A DNA stretch of 64,000 nucleotides from Streptomyces avermitilis MA-4680 = NBRC 14893 (GTDB taxonomy: Bacteria; Actinomycetota; Actinomycetes; Streptomycetales; Streptomycetaceae), in the NCBI RefSeq assembly GCF_000009765.2, contig NC_003155.5, positions 3,100,001 through 3,164,000 on the forward strand, read 5' to 3'. Below the pieces are notes generated by a model. It did no database searches. It was not told the origin of the DNA and was given only the letters and a program-made list of their open reading frames with translations. Below are positions 17,509 to 27,063 of the stretch, piece after piece (the stretch's first letter is position 1; every line of letters starts with the position of its first letter). The position numbers were made by a program, and so were the translations under genes.

Positions 17509-20500
17509 GTGAACAGCGATCGGGACGGGATCCGCGGGGGCTGGGCTTCACCCGACGATGACCAGTCCGACGCCGAGTCTGCCATCGAGATGACGGGCGA
17601 GTTCACCATCGACTACGCAGCTCCTGCCTGGTACACGCAGAACGCGTCGGGAGGCGCGACGACGGATCCGGTCGATACCGACACCCCGGGTGCGCCGGTC
17701 GCGCCTGCTGCACCGGTCGGGCCGGCCGCGCCGGTCGCGCCTGCCGCACCGGCCTTCCCGGCCGGGGGTCCGAGCGGTGGTGTGGCGGCTCCCGTTCCGG
17801 CCGTGCCGCCGGGTCCGCCCGTGGCCGCGGGTCCGCCCGCGCCGCCGGTCGGTCCGCCCGTGGACCTGCCGCATCCGGCGCCCGAAGAGGGGTTTCCCGT
17901 GTGGACTCCGCCGACCGTCGCGGCCGAAACGGCCGCCGGTGACGGGGAGCTCGAGAGCGGCGCGACGGTGCGGTTCTCCCCTGCCGCGCTCAAGCGTGAG
18001 TTCGAGGAACTCGCCGCCGCGGGCAAGGCCGTTGAGGAGTTCGGTGCGGGGGCGAGTGCGGGTCCGGGGTCTGCTCCCGGTACCGGTTCCGCCGGTGGCG
18101 ACTTCGAGTTGAGCGCGCCCACGGCTCCGGGGGGCGGCCAGGGAGCCGAGGGCTCCGGCGCCACGGCCGGCGTTGACGCCGACGCCGACGCCGACGCCGA
18201 CGGGAACGACCGTGCACACGGCTCGGCCGAGCCCGTTTCGACGGGCGGTACGACGACCGGCGCCGGCGATGCGGGCACCGTTCCTGAGGGCGCGGACGCC
18301 GGTGTGGGCGCAGGCGGTGACGAGAGTGCAGGAGGCAGCGGCGAGGCCGGGCAGTCCGGCGTTGCCGCGCCGTCCGCGGAGGGGGCCTCGGACACCGCCT
18401 CCGTCGACACCACGTCCGAGGACGCGAACACACCACAGGCTGAGGCCGCGGCCTCGGACGCGGAGACGGAGACCGAGACGGAGACGGAGACGGAGACGGA
18501 GACGGAGACGGAGACGGACACATCGTCTGCGGACGCCGCATCCCGGGGCGCCACGTTCCCAGGACTCCACCGAGCAAGGCCCTGCCCCGGAGGCGCAGAA
18601 CGCGCAGGCCTCCCCGGCTGCCTCGGACTCCGCCGACGTCCCGGATTCTGCAAACGCATCGGCCGCATCTGCCGCTCCGACTCCGGCCGCTCCGGCGAAC
18701 GGTGGCGAGGCAGACCCCGCCGCCCCTGCCCCGACCGCCTCCAACGACGTACCGGCCCCGCAGTCCTGGACCCCGCCGCCGGCTCCGCCGAGCGCGCTTC
18801 CGCCGTTGCCGCCCGCCTATCAGCCGGCCGCGCCCGCACCGGCGGCCCAGTGGCCCGCGTCTCCGCAGCCGGGCGAGCCGACGAGCCCCGAGGCCGCAGC
18901 CCCCGCTCCCGTCCAAGGCCAGCCGCAGCCGCAGCCGCAGCCCCAGCCGGCGGCCGCGCAGGGCGAGCCGGCCACGGCGCCCCGGGAGCCGCAGCCGCAG
19001 CCCCCGTTCCAGCCGCAGGCACCGCAGCCGGCACCCGCGGCCTGGAACCAGCCTGCGCCGCCCGCACCCACGGATCCCGTGCCCCCGCCGGCGCCCCACG
19101 CCCCGGGCCCGGGTCACCGGCGCCCCGGCGGCACCGCAGGCGGGCTACGGCTTCCCGCAGCCCGGAGTTCCGACTCCCCCGGCGCCCGACTCCCGTGTCA
19201 AGCAGGATGGTTACGGGTTCCCGCAGGCCGGTGCCCAGGGCGTTCCGCAAGCCGGCCCCCCGGCCGGCCCCATCTCACCCGCAGCCCAAGCGGCCCCCGC
19301 ACCTCCCGCGGCTCCCAGCGCCCCCACCCCTCAGCCCGGCTACGGCTTCCCGCAGCCCGGCGGACCCGTTCCGCCCCAGAGCGGCTACGGCTTCCCGCAG
19401 CAGGGCGCTCCCGCTCCGGGCCCGGCCGCCCCACAGGACCAACCGCCCGCCCCCCAGGCCGGCTACGGCTTCCCGCAGCCGCCGGCCCCGGCCGCAGGTC
19501 CTGATGCGCACAACCCGCCCACCCCGCAGCCCGGCTACGGCTTCCCGCAGCAGGGCCAGCCGCCCGCCCCACAAGCCGGCTACGGCTTCCCGCAGCCCCC
19601 CGCGCAGCACGCCCAGGCCCAGCCCGGGCAGCCGCAGGGTCCCGCGGTCCCGCCCGCCGCCCCCGCCCCTCATCCCGGCCCGCAGCCCAGCGGCTACGGC
19701 TTCCCCCAGGCCACCCCAACGCCGCCCGCTCCGCCCGCCCAACAGGCGCCGCAGGCACAGCCGTCTCAGCCGCAGCCGCAGCCCCAGCCCCAACCCCCCG
19801 TCGACCCTCGCACCGGTGCCGCCTGGCCGCAGCCCGTGCAGCACGACCAGCGGCAGCCCACCAACCCCGGTGTCGCGCCCCTCGGTTACACCGCCGCGGT
19901 GGAGCTGTCCTCCGACCGGCTGCTCAACAACAAGAAGCAGAAGGCGAAGAGCGGCCGGCCGGGCGCGGGCGGTGGTCTGTTCAAGCTCGGAGCGAAGAAG
20001 GAAGAGGCCGAGCGGCAGCGGAAGCTGGAGCTGATCCGCACGCCGGTGCTGTCGTGCTACCGGATCGCCGTCATCAGCCTCAAGGGCGGTGTCGGCAAGA
20101 CGACCACGACCACCGCGCTCGGCGCCACGCTCGCCACCGAGCGGCAGGACAAGATCCTCGCGATCGACGCGAACCCGGACGCCGGTACGCTCGGCCGCCG
20201 CGTGCGCCGCGAGACCGGGGCCACCATCCGCGACCTCGTCCAGGCGATCCCGTACCTCAACTCGTACATGGACATCCGGCGGTTCACCTCGCAGGCGCCC
20301 TCCGGCCTGGAGATCATCGCCAACGACGTCGACCCGGCCGTCTCCACGACGTTCAACGACGAGGACTACCGGCGCGCGATCGACGTGCTGGGCAAGCAGT
20401 ACCCGATCATCCTGACCGACTCGGGTACGGGTCTGCTCTACAGCGCGATGCGCGGGGTGCTCGACCTCGCCGACCAGCTCATCATCATCTCGACGCCGTC

Positions 20501-21134
20501 CGTCGACGGTGCGAGCAGTGCCAGTACGACGCTGGACTGGCTGTCCGCGCACGGATACGCGGATCTGGTCTCGCGGTCCATCACCGTCATCTCCGGGGTG
20601 CGCGAGACCGGCAAGACGATCAAGGTGGAGGACATCGTCGGCCACTTCGAGACACGGTGCCGTGGTGTCGTCGTCGTGCCGTTCGACGAGCACCTGGCCG
20701 CCGGTGCCGAGGTCGACCTCGACATGATGCGGCCGAAGGTGCGGGAGGCGTACTTCAACCTCTCCGTGATGGTCGCCGAGGACATGGCGCGCCACCAGCA
20801 GTCACATGGGCTGTGGACCTCGGACGGCAACCCGCCCCCGGTCGCGGCACCGCCGATGCCGGGCCAGCCGCTGCCCGGTCAGCCGATGCCGGGGCAGCCG
20901 GCTCCGGGACAGCCCGTCCCCGGGCCGCCGTACCCGCAGCAGGGGCAGCAGCCGTACCCGCAGTACCCCGGCTACCCGCAGCAGCCGGGTCAGGCACAGC
21001 CCCAGCCGCAACCGCAGGGCCAGCCACAACCGCAGCCGCACCCGGGACAGCCCTACCCGCCGGCCCAGCAGCAGCCCTACCCGCCGAACCCGAACCAGGG
21101 CCAGGCTCCCGGGCAGGCCCCGCCTCAGCAGTAG
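17509..21134 (+). CDS. SCO5717-family proline-rich ParA/MinD-like ATPase, reading frame broken twice
   Basis: The gene starts at GTG 17509 after AGGAGG. It encodes a long Pro/Ala/Gln-rich, acidic N-terminal region, including an (ET)9 run and eight GYGFPQ motifs, then a ParA/MinD-type ATPase domain with deviant Walker A KGGVGKTT (20081-20104), then a Pro/Gln-rich tail. This architecture matches the SCO5717 growth-regulating ATPases and resembles mycobacterial EspI. The sensible protein passes through three frames: 17509 to about 18545, about 18550 to 19110, and about 19112 to 21134. Each switch fits one extra G, in GGGG (18545-18548) and in GGG (19111-19113). As written, the full protein cannot be made. 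Consensus errors or a real pseudogene are both possible; the ATPase domain itself is intact. Confidence 0.85.
18175..18198 (+). repeat. GACGCC hexamer repeat, four copies
   Basis: Four exact GACGCC units encode alternating Asp-Ala in the acidic N-terminal region of the proline-rich ATPase. The unit length keeps frame, so copy-number change would lengthen or shorten the linker. Confidence 0.85.
18463..18516 (+). repeat. GAGACG hexamer repeat, nine copies, encoding (Glu-Thr)9
   Basis: Nine consecutive hexamers, one of them GAGACC, encode alternating Glu-Thr. The array lies about 30 bases before the first apparent frameshift of the same gene. Such arrays are prone to slippage. Confidence 0.9.
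19143..19709 (+). repeat. Eight GYGFPQ coding repeats in a Pro/Gln-rich linker
   Basis: Read in the frame of the ATPase domain, the hexapeptide GYGFPQ occurs eight times with variable spacers, usually preceded by Gln plus one small residue. The DNA core is nearly constant (GGCTACGGCTTCCCGCAG). The Tyr/Phe spacing in a disordered linker suggests a multivalent interaction segment (inference). Confidence 0.9.
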
Positions 21135-21163
21135 TCCGCGGCCAGTCCGCCCGAACCGCCGAG

Positions 21164-21211
21164 GACACCGGCCGCTTCCTGCGTCGTACGACGGAGGGGG
21201 CGGCCGGTGTC
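21164..21211. terminator. Bidirectional hairpin between the ATPase and DUF2785 genes
   Basis: GACACCGGCCGC (21164-21175) pairs with GCGGCCGGTGTC (21200-21211), giving a perfect 12-bp stem between two convergent genes. The right arm reaches into the stop codon of the minus-strand gene. Confidence 0.75.
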
Positions 21212-22004
21212 ATGCGCTGTACGGCGCGACGATCGCAAGTGTCCCCGCGAGAGCGTCGAGGGCACTCGTCCGATGGGTGACCGTACGGATCCCGGCGCCC
21301 GTGTCCTTGGTGCGAAAACCCCGGTCCGTCAGGACATAGAGCATGCGCAACGTGCGCATGGTGTTGGACGCCCAGGCCGGGACCGGCCCCGGCTCTCCCG
21401 TGCGGAAGGCCTCGGAGACGGGGTCGAGCCACCGCGCCGACTGCGCGGCGGTGAGTCCGGGGTGGCTCAGGATCTGCGCCAGGGCGTGGGCCAGTCGGTC
21501 GTCCTCCTGCGCGTCGAAGAGGTGACCGGTGGGGGTGAGCAGCCGTGCGACCGCCAACTCCAGGAGCGGCACGGGGTCTTGTCCCGGGTGGTGGGAAACG
21601 GCTGCCAGCAGGTCGGCGCCGTGGGCGACGGCGTGCAGCCAGCCGAGGGCGGGGTCATGGCCGCGCAGGTCCGTCTCGGCCGGATACCAGTCGGCGAAGG
21701 CGCTCCACCACCGCGGCCGCCAGGCGCCCGCTTCCACGATCCGGGCCAGGACCAGCGGCGCGAAGGCGCGGGCCTGGACGGCGGGGTCGGTGAAGCTCGC
21801 GGCCATGCGGTCGCCCAGCCGGAGCCGGTCCGCCGCGTCGAGGACCGGTATCCAGCGTGCGGCCCTGACGTAGGCCTGTTCGTCGCGCACCACGGGATCG
21901 GGTGAGCGAAGGTCCTCGACGAGCGTGTCGAGGGCCTCGGTACGGGCCGCCCCCGACAGCGTGCCGATGTCACCGACGTAGGTGCGGGAAGCAGAGGTGT
22001 CCAT
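21210..22004 (-). CDS. DUF2785 domain protein
   Basis: This 264-residue helical protein contains the LRSPDPVVRDEQAY segment and a body typical of DUF2785 proteins, which are found across actinobacteria and Firmicutes without a known function. There is no signal peptide or membrane helix, so it is cytoplasmic. It lies between the ATPase gene (convergent) and ribF (same strand, 73 bases upstream) and may share the ribF transcript. No catalytic motif is visible. Confidence 0.85.
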   Translation of the reverse strand: MDTSASRTYVGDIGTLSGAARTEALDTLVEDLRSPDPVVRDEQAYVRAARWIPVLDAADRLRLGDRMAASFTDPAVQARAFAPLVLARIVEAGAWRPRWWSAFADWYPAETDLRGHDPALGWLHAVAHGADLLAAVSHHPGQDPVPLLELAVARLLTPTGHLFDAQEDDRLAHALAQILSHPGLTAAQSARWLDPVSEAFRTGEPGPVPAWASNTMRTLRMLYVLTDRGFRTKDTGAGIRTVTHRTSALDALAGTLAIVAPYSA

Positions 22005-22077
22005 GGGCGGAGGCTATGCCGCCCCCGCCCCGCCGAACCCTCGAACGAACGGAGATCCGCTCCGAACGTAAGGAGAG

Positions 22078-23031
22078 CTACTCCCCGTCGTACGCCGCGA
22101 TCAGCTCCCGGCACCGCTTGACGTCCACCGCCATGGTTTCCAGGAGCGCGTCGATGGAGTCGAACTTGGCCTGGCCGCGGACGAACGCGAGGAAGTCGAC
22201 GGCGACGTGCAGGCCGTACAGGTCGAGGCCGACGCGGTCGATGGCGTACGCCTCCACCGTCCGCTCCGTCCCGTCGAACTGCGGGTTCGTGCCGACGGAG
22301 ATCGCGGCCGGCATCGCCTCGTCCCCGACGTGCAGCCACCCGGCGTAGACGCCGTCGGCGGGGATCGCGGTGTGCGGCAGCGTCTCGACGTTGGCCGTCG
22401 GGAAGCCCAGCTCACGGCCGCGCTGGGCGCCGCGTACGACGACGCCCTCGACGCGGTGCGGGCGCCCGAGGATCTCGCGCGCGCCCTCCACGTCGCCCTC
22501 GGCGATCAGCCGCCGGGTCAGCGTCGAGGAGAAGGGCGTGCCGCCGCCTGCCTCACCGGTCACGTACAGATCCACCAGCTCGACCTCGAAGTCGTACGTC
22601 TTCCCCTGCTCGGCCAGGAACTCCACGTTCCCGGCGGCCTTGTGGCCGAAGCGGAAGTTCGGGCCCTCGACCACGGCCCTGGCGTGCAGTTTGTCGACCA
22701 GCACCTTGACCACGAACTCGGCGGGCGAGAGCCGCGAGAACTCGGTGGTGAAGGGAAGGATCAGCAGCGCGTCGACGCCCAGCTCCGCCATCAGTTCGGC
22801 ACGGCGGTGGTGCGGGGCGAGCAGCGGCGGGTGGCTGCCGGGCCGCACGACCTCGCTGGGGTGCGGGTCGAAGGTCACCACGACGGAGGGAACGCCCAGC
22901 TCACGGGCGCGTTCCACGGCATGCCGGATGATCAGCTGGTGTCCGCGGTGGACTCCGTCGTAGGACCCGATGGTGACGACGCTGCGCCCCCAGTCCTGGG
23001 GGATGTCCTCCAAGCCACGCCAGCGCTGCAC
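22078..23031 (-). CDS. ribF: Bifunctional riboflavin kinase/FAD synthetase
   Basis: This 317-residue enzyme makes FMN from riboflavin and then FAD. The N-terminal FAD synthetase domain shows the nucleotidyl-transferase motif GSYDGVHRGH and the FDPHP and PNFRFG segments. The C-terminal riboflavin kinase domain has GRELGFPTANV and the GVYAGW/GTNPQFDG strands. The GTG at 23031, preceded by GAGGAG 8 bases away, gives the family N-terminus (VQRWRGLEDIP). The open frame further upstream is Arg/Cys/Pro-rich and not conserved in style. The position near truB and rbfA is the usual actinobacterial one. Confidence 0.97.
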   Translation of the reverse strand: MQRWRGLEDIPQDWGRSVVTIGSYDGVHRGHQLIIRHAVERARELGVPSVVVTFDPHPSEVVRPGSHPPLLAPHHRRAELMAELGVDALLILPFTTEFSRLSPAEFVVKVLVDKLHARAVVEGPNFRFGHKAAGNVEFLAEQGKTYDFEVELVDLYVTGEAGGGTPFSSTLTRRLIAEGDVEGAREILGRPHRVEGVVVRGAQRGRELGFPTANVETLPHTAIPADGVYAGWLHVGDEAMPAAISVGTNPQFDGTERTVEAYAIDRVGLDLYGLHVAVDFLAFVRGQAKFDSIDALLETMAVDVKRCRELIAAYDGE

Positions 23032-23179
23032 TGTGACCGCTCCTCGTCGAACCTGTGTCCGTGTCTGCCTCATACGCAGGTCTAAGGGTGCCATGCCGCG
23101 TCCGTTCGGCCCGCATCGGCATGGGGGCTGTGACGGGCGGCACGTAGCGTCACCGGCCGTCACGGGGGTTTCGCGCCGG

Positions 23180-26100
23180 TCAGGCCGGGACGCGGACGAC
23201 GCCCGCCAGGTTCTCGATCATGCGGCGGGTGCTCGGTCCGACCACCGCGGCCCATGCCTCGGGCTCCCTGGTCAGCCAGCGGGCCACGAGGGGTGCGAAG
23301 CCCGGTACCCGGCGGCCCAGTTCTACCAGGGCCTGGTCGAAACGGGTCGCGCCGTCGGGAGTGCGTACGAGCAGCAGACCGGCCCGGCGCACCAGCTCAC
23401 GGGTGTGCTGCTCGCCGCTGTGCCGCGCTCCGTCGGCGGCGGCGCACAGCAGGGCGACGAGCACGGCGGGATCGCGTTCACGCCCGAGAAGCAGCCCGAG
23501 CAGCTCGTGCCGCAGCGGACCGGACTCCGCACCGCCGGGCGCGGCGAGAACGGTCGTGAGCGCGACCCGCACCTCGGGGGGACCGCCGTCCAGCAGGCCG
23601 CCGACCAGCGGAAGGAGTACGGCCCGGGAGGCGAGGCCCTGCTCCAGGCGCCGCTCGACGTACGCGGCGACGTGGTCGGCCGTCTCCGGGCGCAGCTCCA
23701 CGACCTCGCGGACCAGGGTGGCGACCCGGCGGGCGAGGGCGGGCGTGGTGACGTCGGCGAGCGTACGCAGCACTTCGCCGACGTCGGGTCCCGGTCGTCG
23801 GAGCCGGGCCTGGAAGGCCTCGAGCACCGGCTCCGGGTGGGAGGCGAGGGCGGTGGCCAGCGCGCTCGCCGGCACCTGCGGGTCACCCTCGCCGAAGCGT
23901 GCCAGGGCCTGCGGGAGGTGCCGGGAGCGGGTGCGCGGATCGCGCACGAGAAGCGCGAGGGCGCCGCCGTGCAGGGTGCAGTCGGCGGGGCGGGCGAGCA
24001 GGGCGAGCGCGGCGTAGCGCAGCAGTTCCCGGCCGTCCTCGGTGCGCACGTGCGGAGCGGCACGCAGCCCGTAGGCCACGGCCGCCACCCGGCGCGCGGG
24101 GCGCTCGTCGTGGGCCCACCGGTCGACGGCCCGGCACACCGCCGACGGCTCCTCCTCGGCGAGTACGGCGAGCAGCTCGTCCCCGCGCCGGTGCGCGCTG
24201 TCGGCCAGCGCCTCGGTCAGGTCGTCCAGGGCGCGGCGCCGGTGCGTGTGCAGCAGCGCCTGGGCGGCGGTGGCCACGGTCGCGTCCGGGGTCGCGGGCA
24301 GCGGGCGGTCGTCGTCGAACCAGCGGGTGAGGTGGGGGTGTACGGCGGCGGGGTCGGCGGCGAGGAGCCCGGAGACGGCGTCCAGATAGCGGGGGCCTTC
24401 GGCCGGGCCGCCCGGCGCCTCGTCCGCGACGACGAGCTGTCGCAGCAGGTCGAACCGCTCGGTGTCCCCCACCGGCACGCTCTCCCAGAACGAGGGCCCG
24501 AACTCCTCCGGCACACACCGCCCTTGGGCCCGCCACTCGATGATCCGCGCGGCGAGGTGCCGCAGGACGGGGAGGTACGGCGTCGCGTCGGGCACGTGCA
24601 GCAGAACGTCCGCGAGGAGCCGCACGGGCCACCAGGCGGGGTGGTCCGACGGAGTGGGGTGTGACGGAGTGGGGTGCGACGAAGTGGGGTGCAACAGAGT
24701 GGGGCCCAGCGGACCGGGGTTCGTCGGGACGGGGGTTCTCGCGGCGAGGGTCCTCGTAGCGGGGGGCCTCGTGGCGGGGGGCCTCGTGGCGGCAGTCGGC
24801 GCGGCGAGGCTCTGGGCGTTGCCGGCCCCGGGATCGGGGCGCTGCGGCAGCAGTGCGCCCGCGGCGTCGGCCAGGTCCTCCAGACGGAGGGCGAGTTCGG
24901 CGGGGCCCTGCTGGCGAGCGAGGAGGAGCAGGGCCTGGACGATGGGGCCGGTGCGGTGGCGGGGGACGGGGGGAGTGCTGGGCGGCGTGTCACGGTCGCG
25001 GTGGACGAGTGCGTGCAGCGCGGCCTCCAGGTCCAGATGCATGCCCTGGATCCAGTCGGCGAGTTCCTCGTGGGCGAAGCGGTAGCCGTTGCCCGCGGGC
25101 ACGAGGAGGCCCTCGGTGAGAACCGCGGTGGCCCAGCCGGTGATGCCGTCGAAGGGCCGTCCCGGCACGGGCCCCCACGGGAACACGGCCTCGAACGACT
25201 CGCGGTCCAGCTCTCCCTGCCCGGCCCCCAGACAGCGGCGCGCGGCCGCGTGGACCTGCCCTGACACCCGGGCGGCGAGGCGCCGCACCGCCGTGCCGCG
25301 CAGCCCGTCGGCCGCCGCGAGCCGGACCGCGATGCGCAAGCACATCAGATCCAGGTAGGAGGAGAACACCTCGTCGCGACCGAGCCGCCCGAACCACGCA
25401 CCGGAGCCATCGGTTCCGCCCAAATCACCCGAGCCACCTGACCCACGTGAATCACCTGAGCCACCCGACGCACGTGAATCACCCGAGCCACGTGCATCGC
25501 GCGCGCCACGCGAGCCACCACAACCCTCTGAATCACCCGAGCCACCAGGGGCCGTCCCGGCGGTCCACTCGGGCAGCCGGTGCGCGAGAGCCGACGGCAT
25601 CTCCTCGGGCCCGTCCAGCAGGAGCAGCAACGGGCGCCCCGCTTCCCGCGCGACACGGGCCAGCCGCTCCGGACGGACGTCGCCGAGCACCCCGTCCGCG
25701 TGGCGGGCTCCGCCGTCCACGCCGCCCACGCCGTCCGCCGCCGCCACGATCCGCGCCGCTCGCTCCAGCGCCCGTGCCGCGGCATCGGCCACGGACGTGT
25801 CGGTGGCCAGCAGATCCGCACCGCGCAGCCACAGGGTGGGCGCCGGTTCAGGCGCCCGGGTGCGCCGGGCGGCCAGGGACGCCAATTCGGTCGTACGGCC
25901 GCTGCCCGGGGCTCCGACGAGCCCGAGGACGGCGGCCGGACCGTCGGCGAATGCCGCGAACTCCCCTACGATTCGGGCGCGTTCCACCGGAGCGAGGGCC
26001 TCGTGTGCTCGGGAGGGCCCGTCCGAGCCGACCGTAGTGGCGGCCAGCTCCAGCACTCCCGCCGGATTCAGATCGGCCCGGTAGGCCGGGACGGTCGCCG

Positions 26101-26779
26101 CGTTACGGGCGAGCAGCTCGTCCAGCGGTCCGGCGGCGCACCCGGTGCCCCGCAGCGGCACGGCGAAGCCCGCCGCCCGGTGCTCGGTGTGCAGGGCCGT
26201 GCCGAGGACGGCCACCACCGCGCCGGTCTCCGCGTCGAGCACCGGCCCGCCGGCCGCTCCGCCGCCGAGACGCAGCGCGTCGACGCCCGCCGTGCCGATC
26301 GCCAACTCCATTGCGCCGTCGAGGAGATGGCAGCGGTCCGTCGCCGTGTACGTCACGGCGGTCGTGCCGAGCACCCGCGCCTCGCGCCAGCCGCCCGCGA
26401 CGAGCCGCACATACGAGCCGACCCCGACGCGGTCCCGCACGATGACGGGGAGCGGCGCCAGGGCGAGGCCCTCCGTGCGTACGATCGCCAGGCCCAGGTC
26501 GGGCAACGGGGTGACCGCGCCGGCCGTCACCACGCAGCTGCGGTCGCCCGGCGCGTGCAGGACCAGCCGGGACAGGCCGTCGACCGCCTCGTGGCTGGTG
26601 AGTACCGTGCCGTGGTGGTCGGCGGCGAAGCCCGTGCCCCGCGGCCGCCCGGCCGGATCACAGAACCGCACCAGCGCGGCAGCCGTCGCGTCCTGCCCTT
26701 CCCGGCCGGCCGGCGCGCCCTCCGCCGCGTCTCGCCCTCCCCGGCCGTCGTCCCGTGTCCGACGGCCCCGTTCCGCCAT
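23180..26779 (-). CDS. Trypsin-like/P-loop NTPase/helical-repeat protein with altered protease serine
   Basis: This 1199-residue protein starts at ATG 26779 behind GGGGAGG. Residues about 35-215 look like a trypsin-like domain with His63 (TSHEAV) and Asp94 (LPDLGLAI), but the expected GxSGGP reads GAAGGP (Ala176), so peptidase activity is doubtful. A P-loop NTPase follows, with Walker A GAPGSGRT (289-296) and Walker B LLLLLDG (384-390). A Gly/Ser/Asp-rich linker (about 415-465) and a long alpha-helical repeat region (HEAT-like) make up the C-terminus. The layout resembles STAND-type signalling ATPases. There is no signal peptide, so it is cytoplasmic. Its biological role is unknown. Confidence 0.9.
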   Translation of the reverse strand: MAERGRRTRDDGRGGRDAAEGAPAGREGQDATAAALVRFCDPAGRPRGTGFAADHHGTVLTSHEAVDGLSRLVLHAPGDRSCVVTAGAVTPLPDLGLAIVRTEGLALAPLPVIVRDRVGVGSYVRLVAGGWREARVLGTTAVTYTATDRCHLLDGAMELAIGTAGVDALRLGGGAAGGPVLDAETGAVVAVLGTALHTEHRAAGFAVPLRGTGCAAGPLDELLARNAATVPAYRADLNPAGVLELAATTVGSDGPSRAHEALAPVERARIVGEFAAFADGPAAVLGLVGAPGSGRTTELASLAARRTRAPEPAPTLWLRGADLLATDTSVADAAARALERAARIVAAADGVGGVDGGARHADGVLGDVRPERLARVAREAGRPLLLLLDGPEEMPSALAHRLPEWTAGTAPGGSGDSEGCGGSRGARDARGSGDSRASGGSGDSRGSGGSGDLGGTDGSGAWFGRLGRDEVFSSYLDLMCLRIAVRLAAADGLRGTAVRRLAARVSGQVHAAARRCLGAGQGELDRESFEAVFPWGPVPGRPFDGITGWATAVLTEGLLVPAGNGYRFAHEELADWIQGMHLDLEAALHALVHRDRDTPPSTPPVPRHRTGPIVQALLLLARQQGPAELALRLEDLADAAGALLPQRPDPGAGNAQSLAAPTAATRPPATRPPATRTLAARTPVPTNPGPLGPTLLHPTSSHPTPSHPTPSDHPAWWPVRLLADVLLHVPDATPYLPVLRHLAARIIEWRAQGRCVPEEFGPSFWESVPVGDTERFDLLRQLVVADEAPGGPAEGPRYLDAVSGLLAADPAAVHPHLTRWFDDDRPLPATPDATVATAAQALLHTHRRRALDDLTEALADSAHRRGDELLAVLAEEEPSAVCRAVDRWAHDERPARRVAAVAYGLRAAPHVRTEDGRELLRYAALALLARPADCTLHGGALALLVRDPRTRSRHLPQALARFGEGDPQVPASALATALASHPEPVLEAFQARLRRPGPDVGEVLRTLADVTTPALARRVATLVREVVELRPETADHVAAYVERRLEQGLASRAVLLPLVGGLLDGGPPEVRVALTTVLAAPGGAESGPLRHELLGLLLGRERDPAVLVALLCAAADGARHSGEQHTRELVRRAGLLLVRTPDGATRFDQALVELGRRVPGFAPLVARWLTREPEAWAAVVGPSTRRMIENLAGVVRVPA

Positions 26780-26957
26780 ACTCGAACCTCCCCGCCGTGC
26801 GCCTGACTTCGACGTTAGGCGCGGGGTGATCAGCGGGAAAGATCGCGCATCGAACGCGCCCCCTTCCGCTCCGTCGGTTCACTCCGAGCGCCTGCCCGAA
26901 GGGGTGAATAGCCGAGTGCGGATGGATACACCTCTGTGAGGGGGAGCCGAGGGGGGA

Positions 26958-27006
26958 CCGTGGAGCGGCGGCCAGGACGAACGTCCCCGTGATCGCCGCT
27001 CCACGG
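26958..27006 (-). terminator. Terminator of the nusA-infB-truB operon
   Basis: CCGTGGAGCGGCG (26958-26970) pairs perfectly with CGCCGCTCCACGG (26994-27006): a 13-bp GC-rich stem located 58 bases past the truB stop codon on the minus strand. Confidence 0.8.
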
Positions 27007-27063
27007 CCGAAGAAAGCGAGTGCACGCCGGCCGAGGCCACGGCAGCCGGTCGGCCCGCGCGCC

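Noticed and set aside
18463..19709. Repeats considered as a CRISPR array
   Set aside because: The units are coding, in frame (Glu-Thr and GYGFPQ), with no spacers of constant length and no cas genes.
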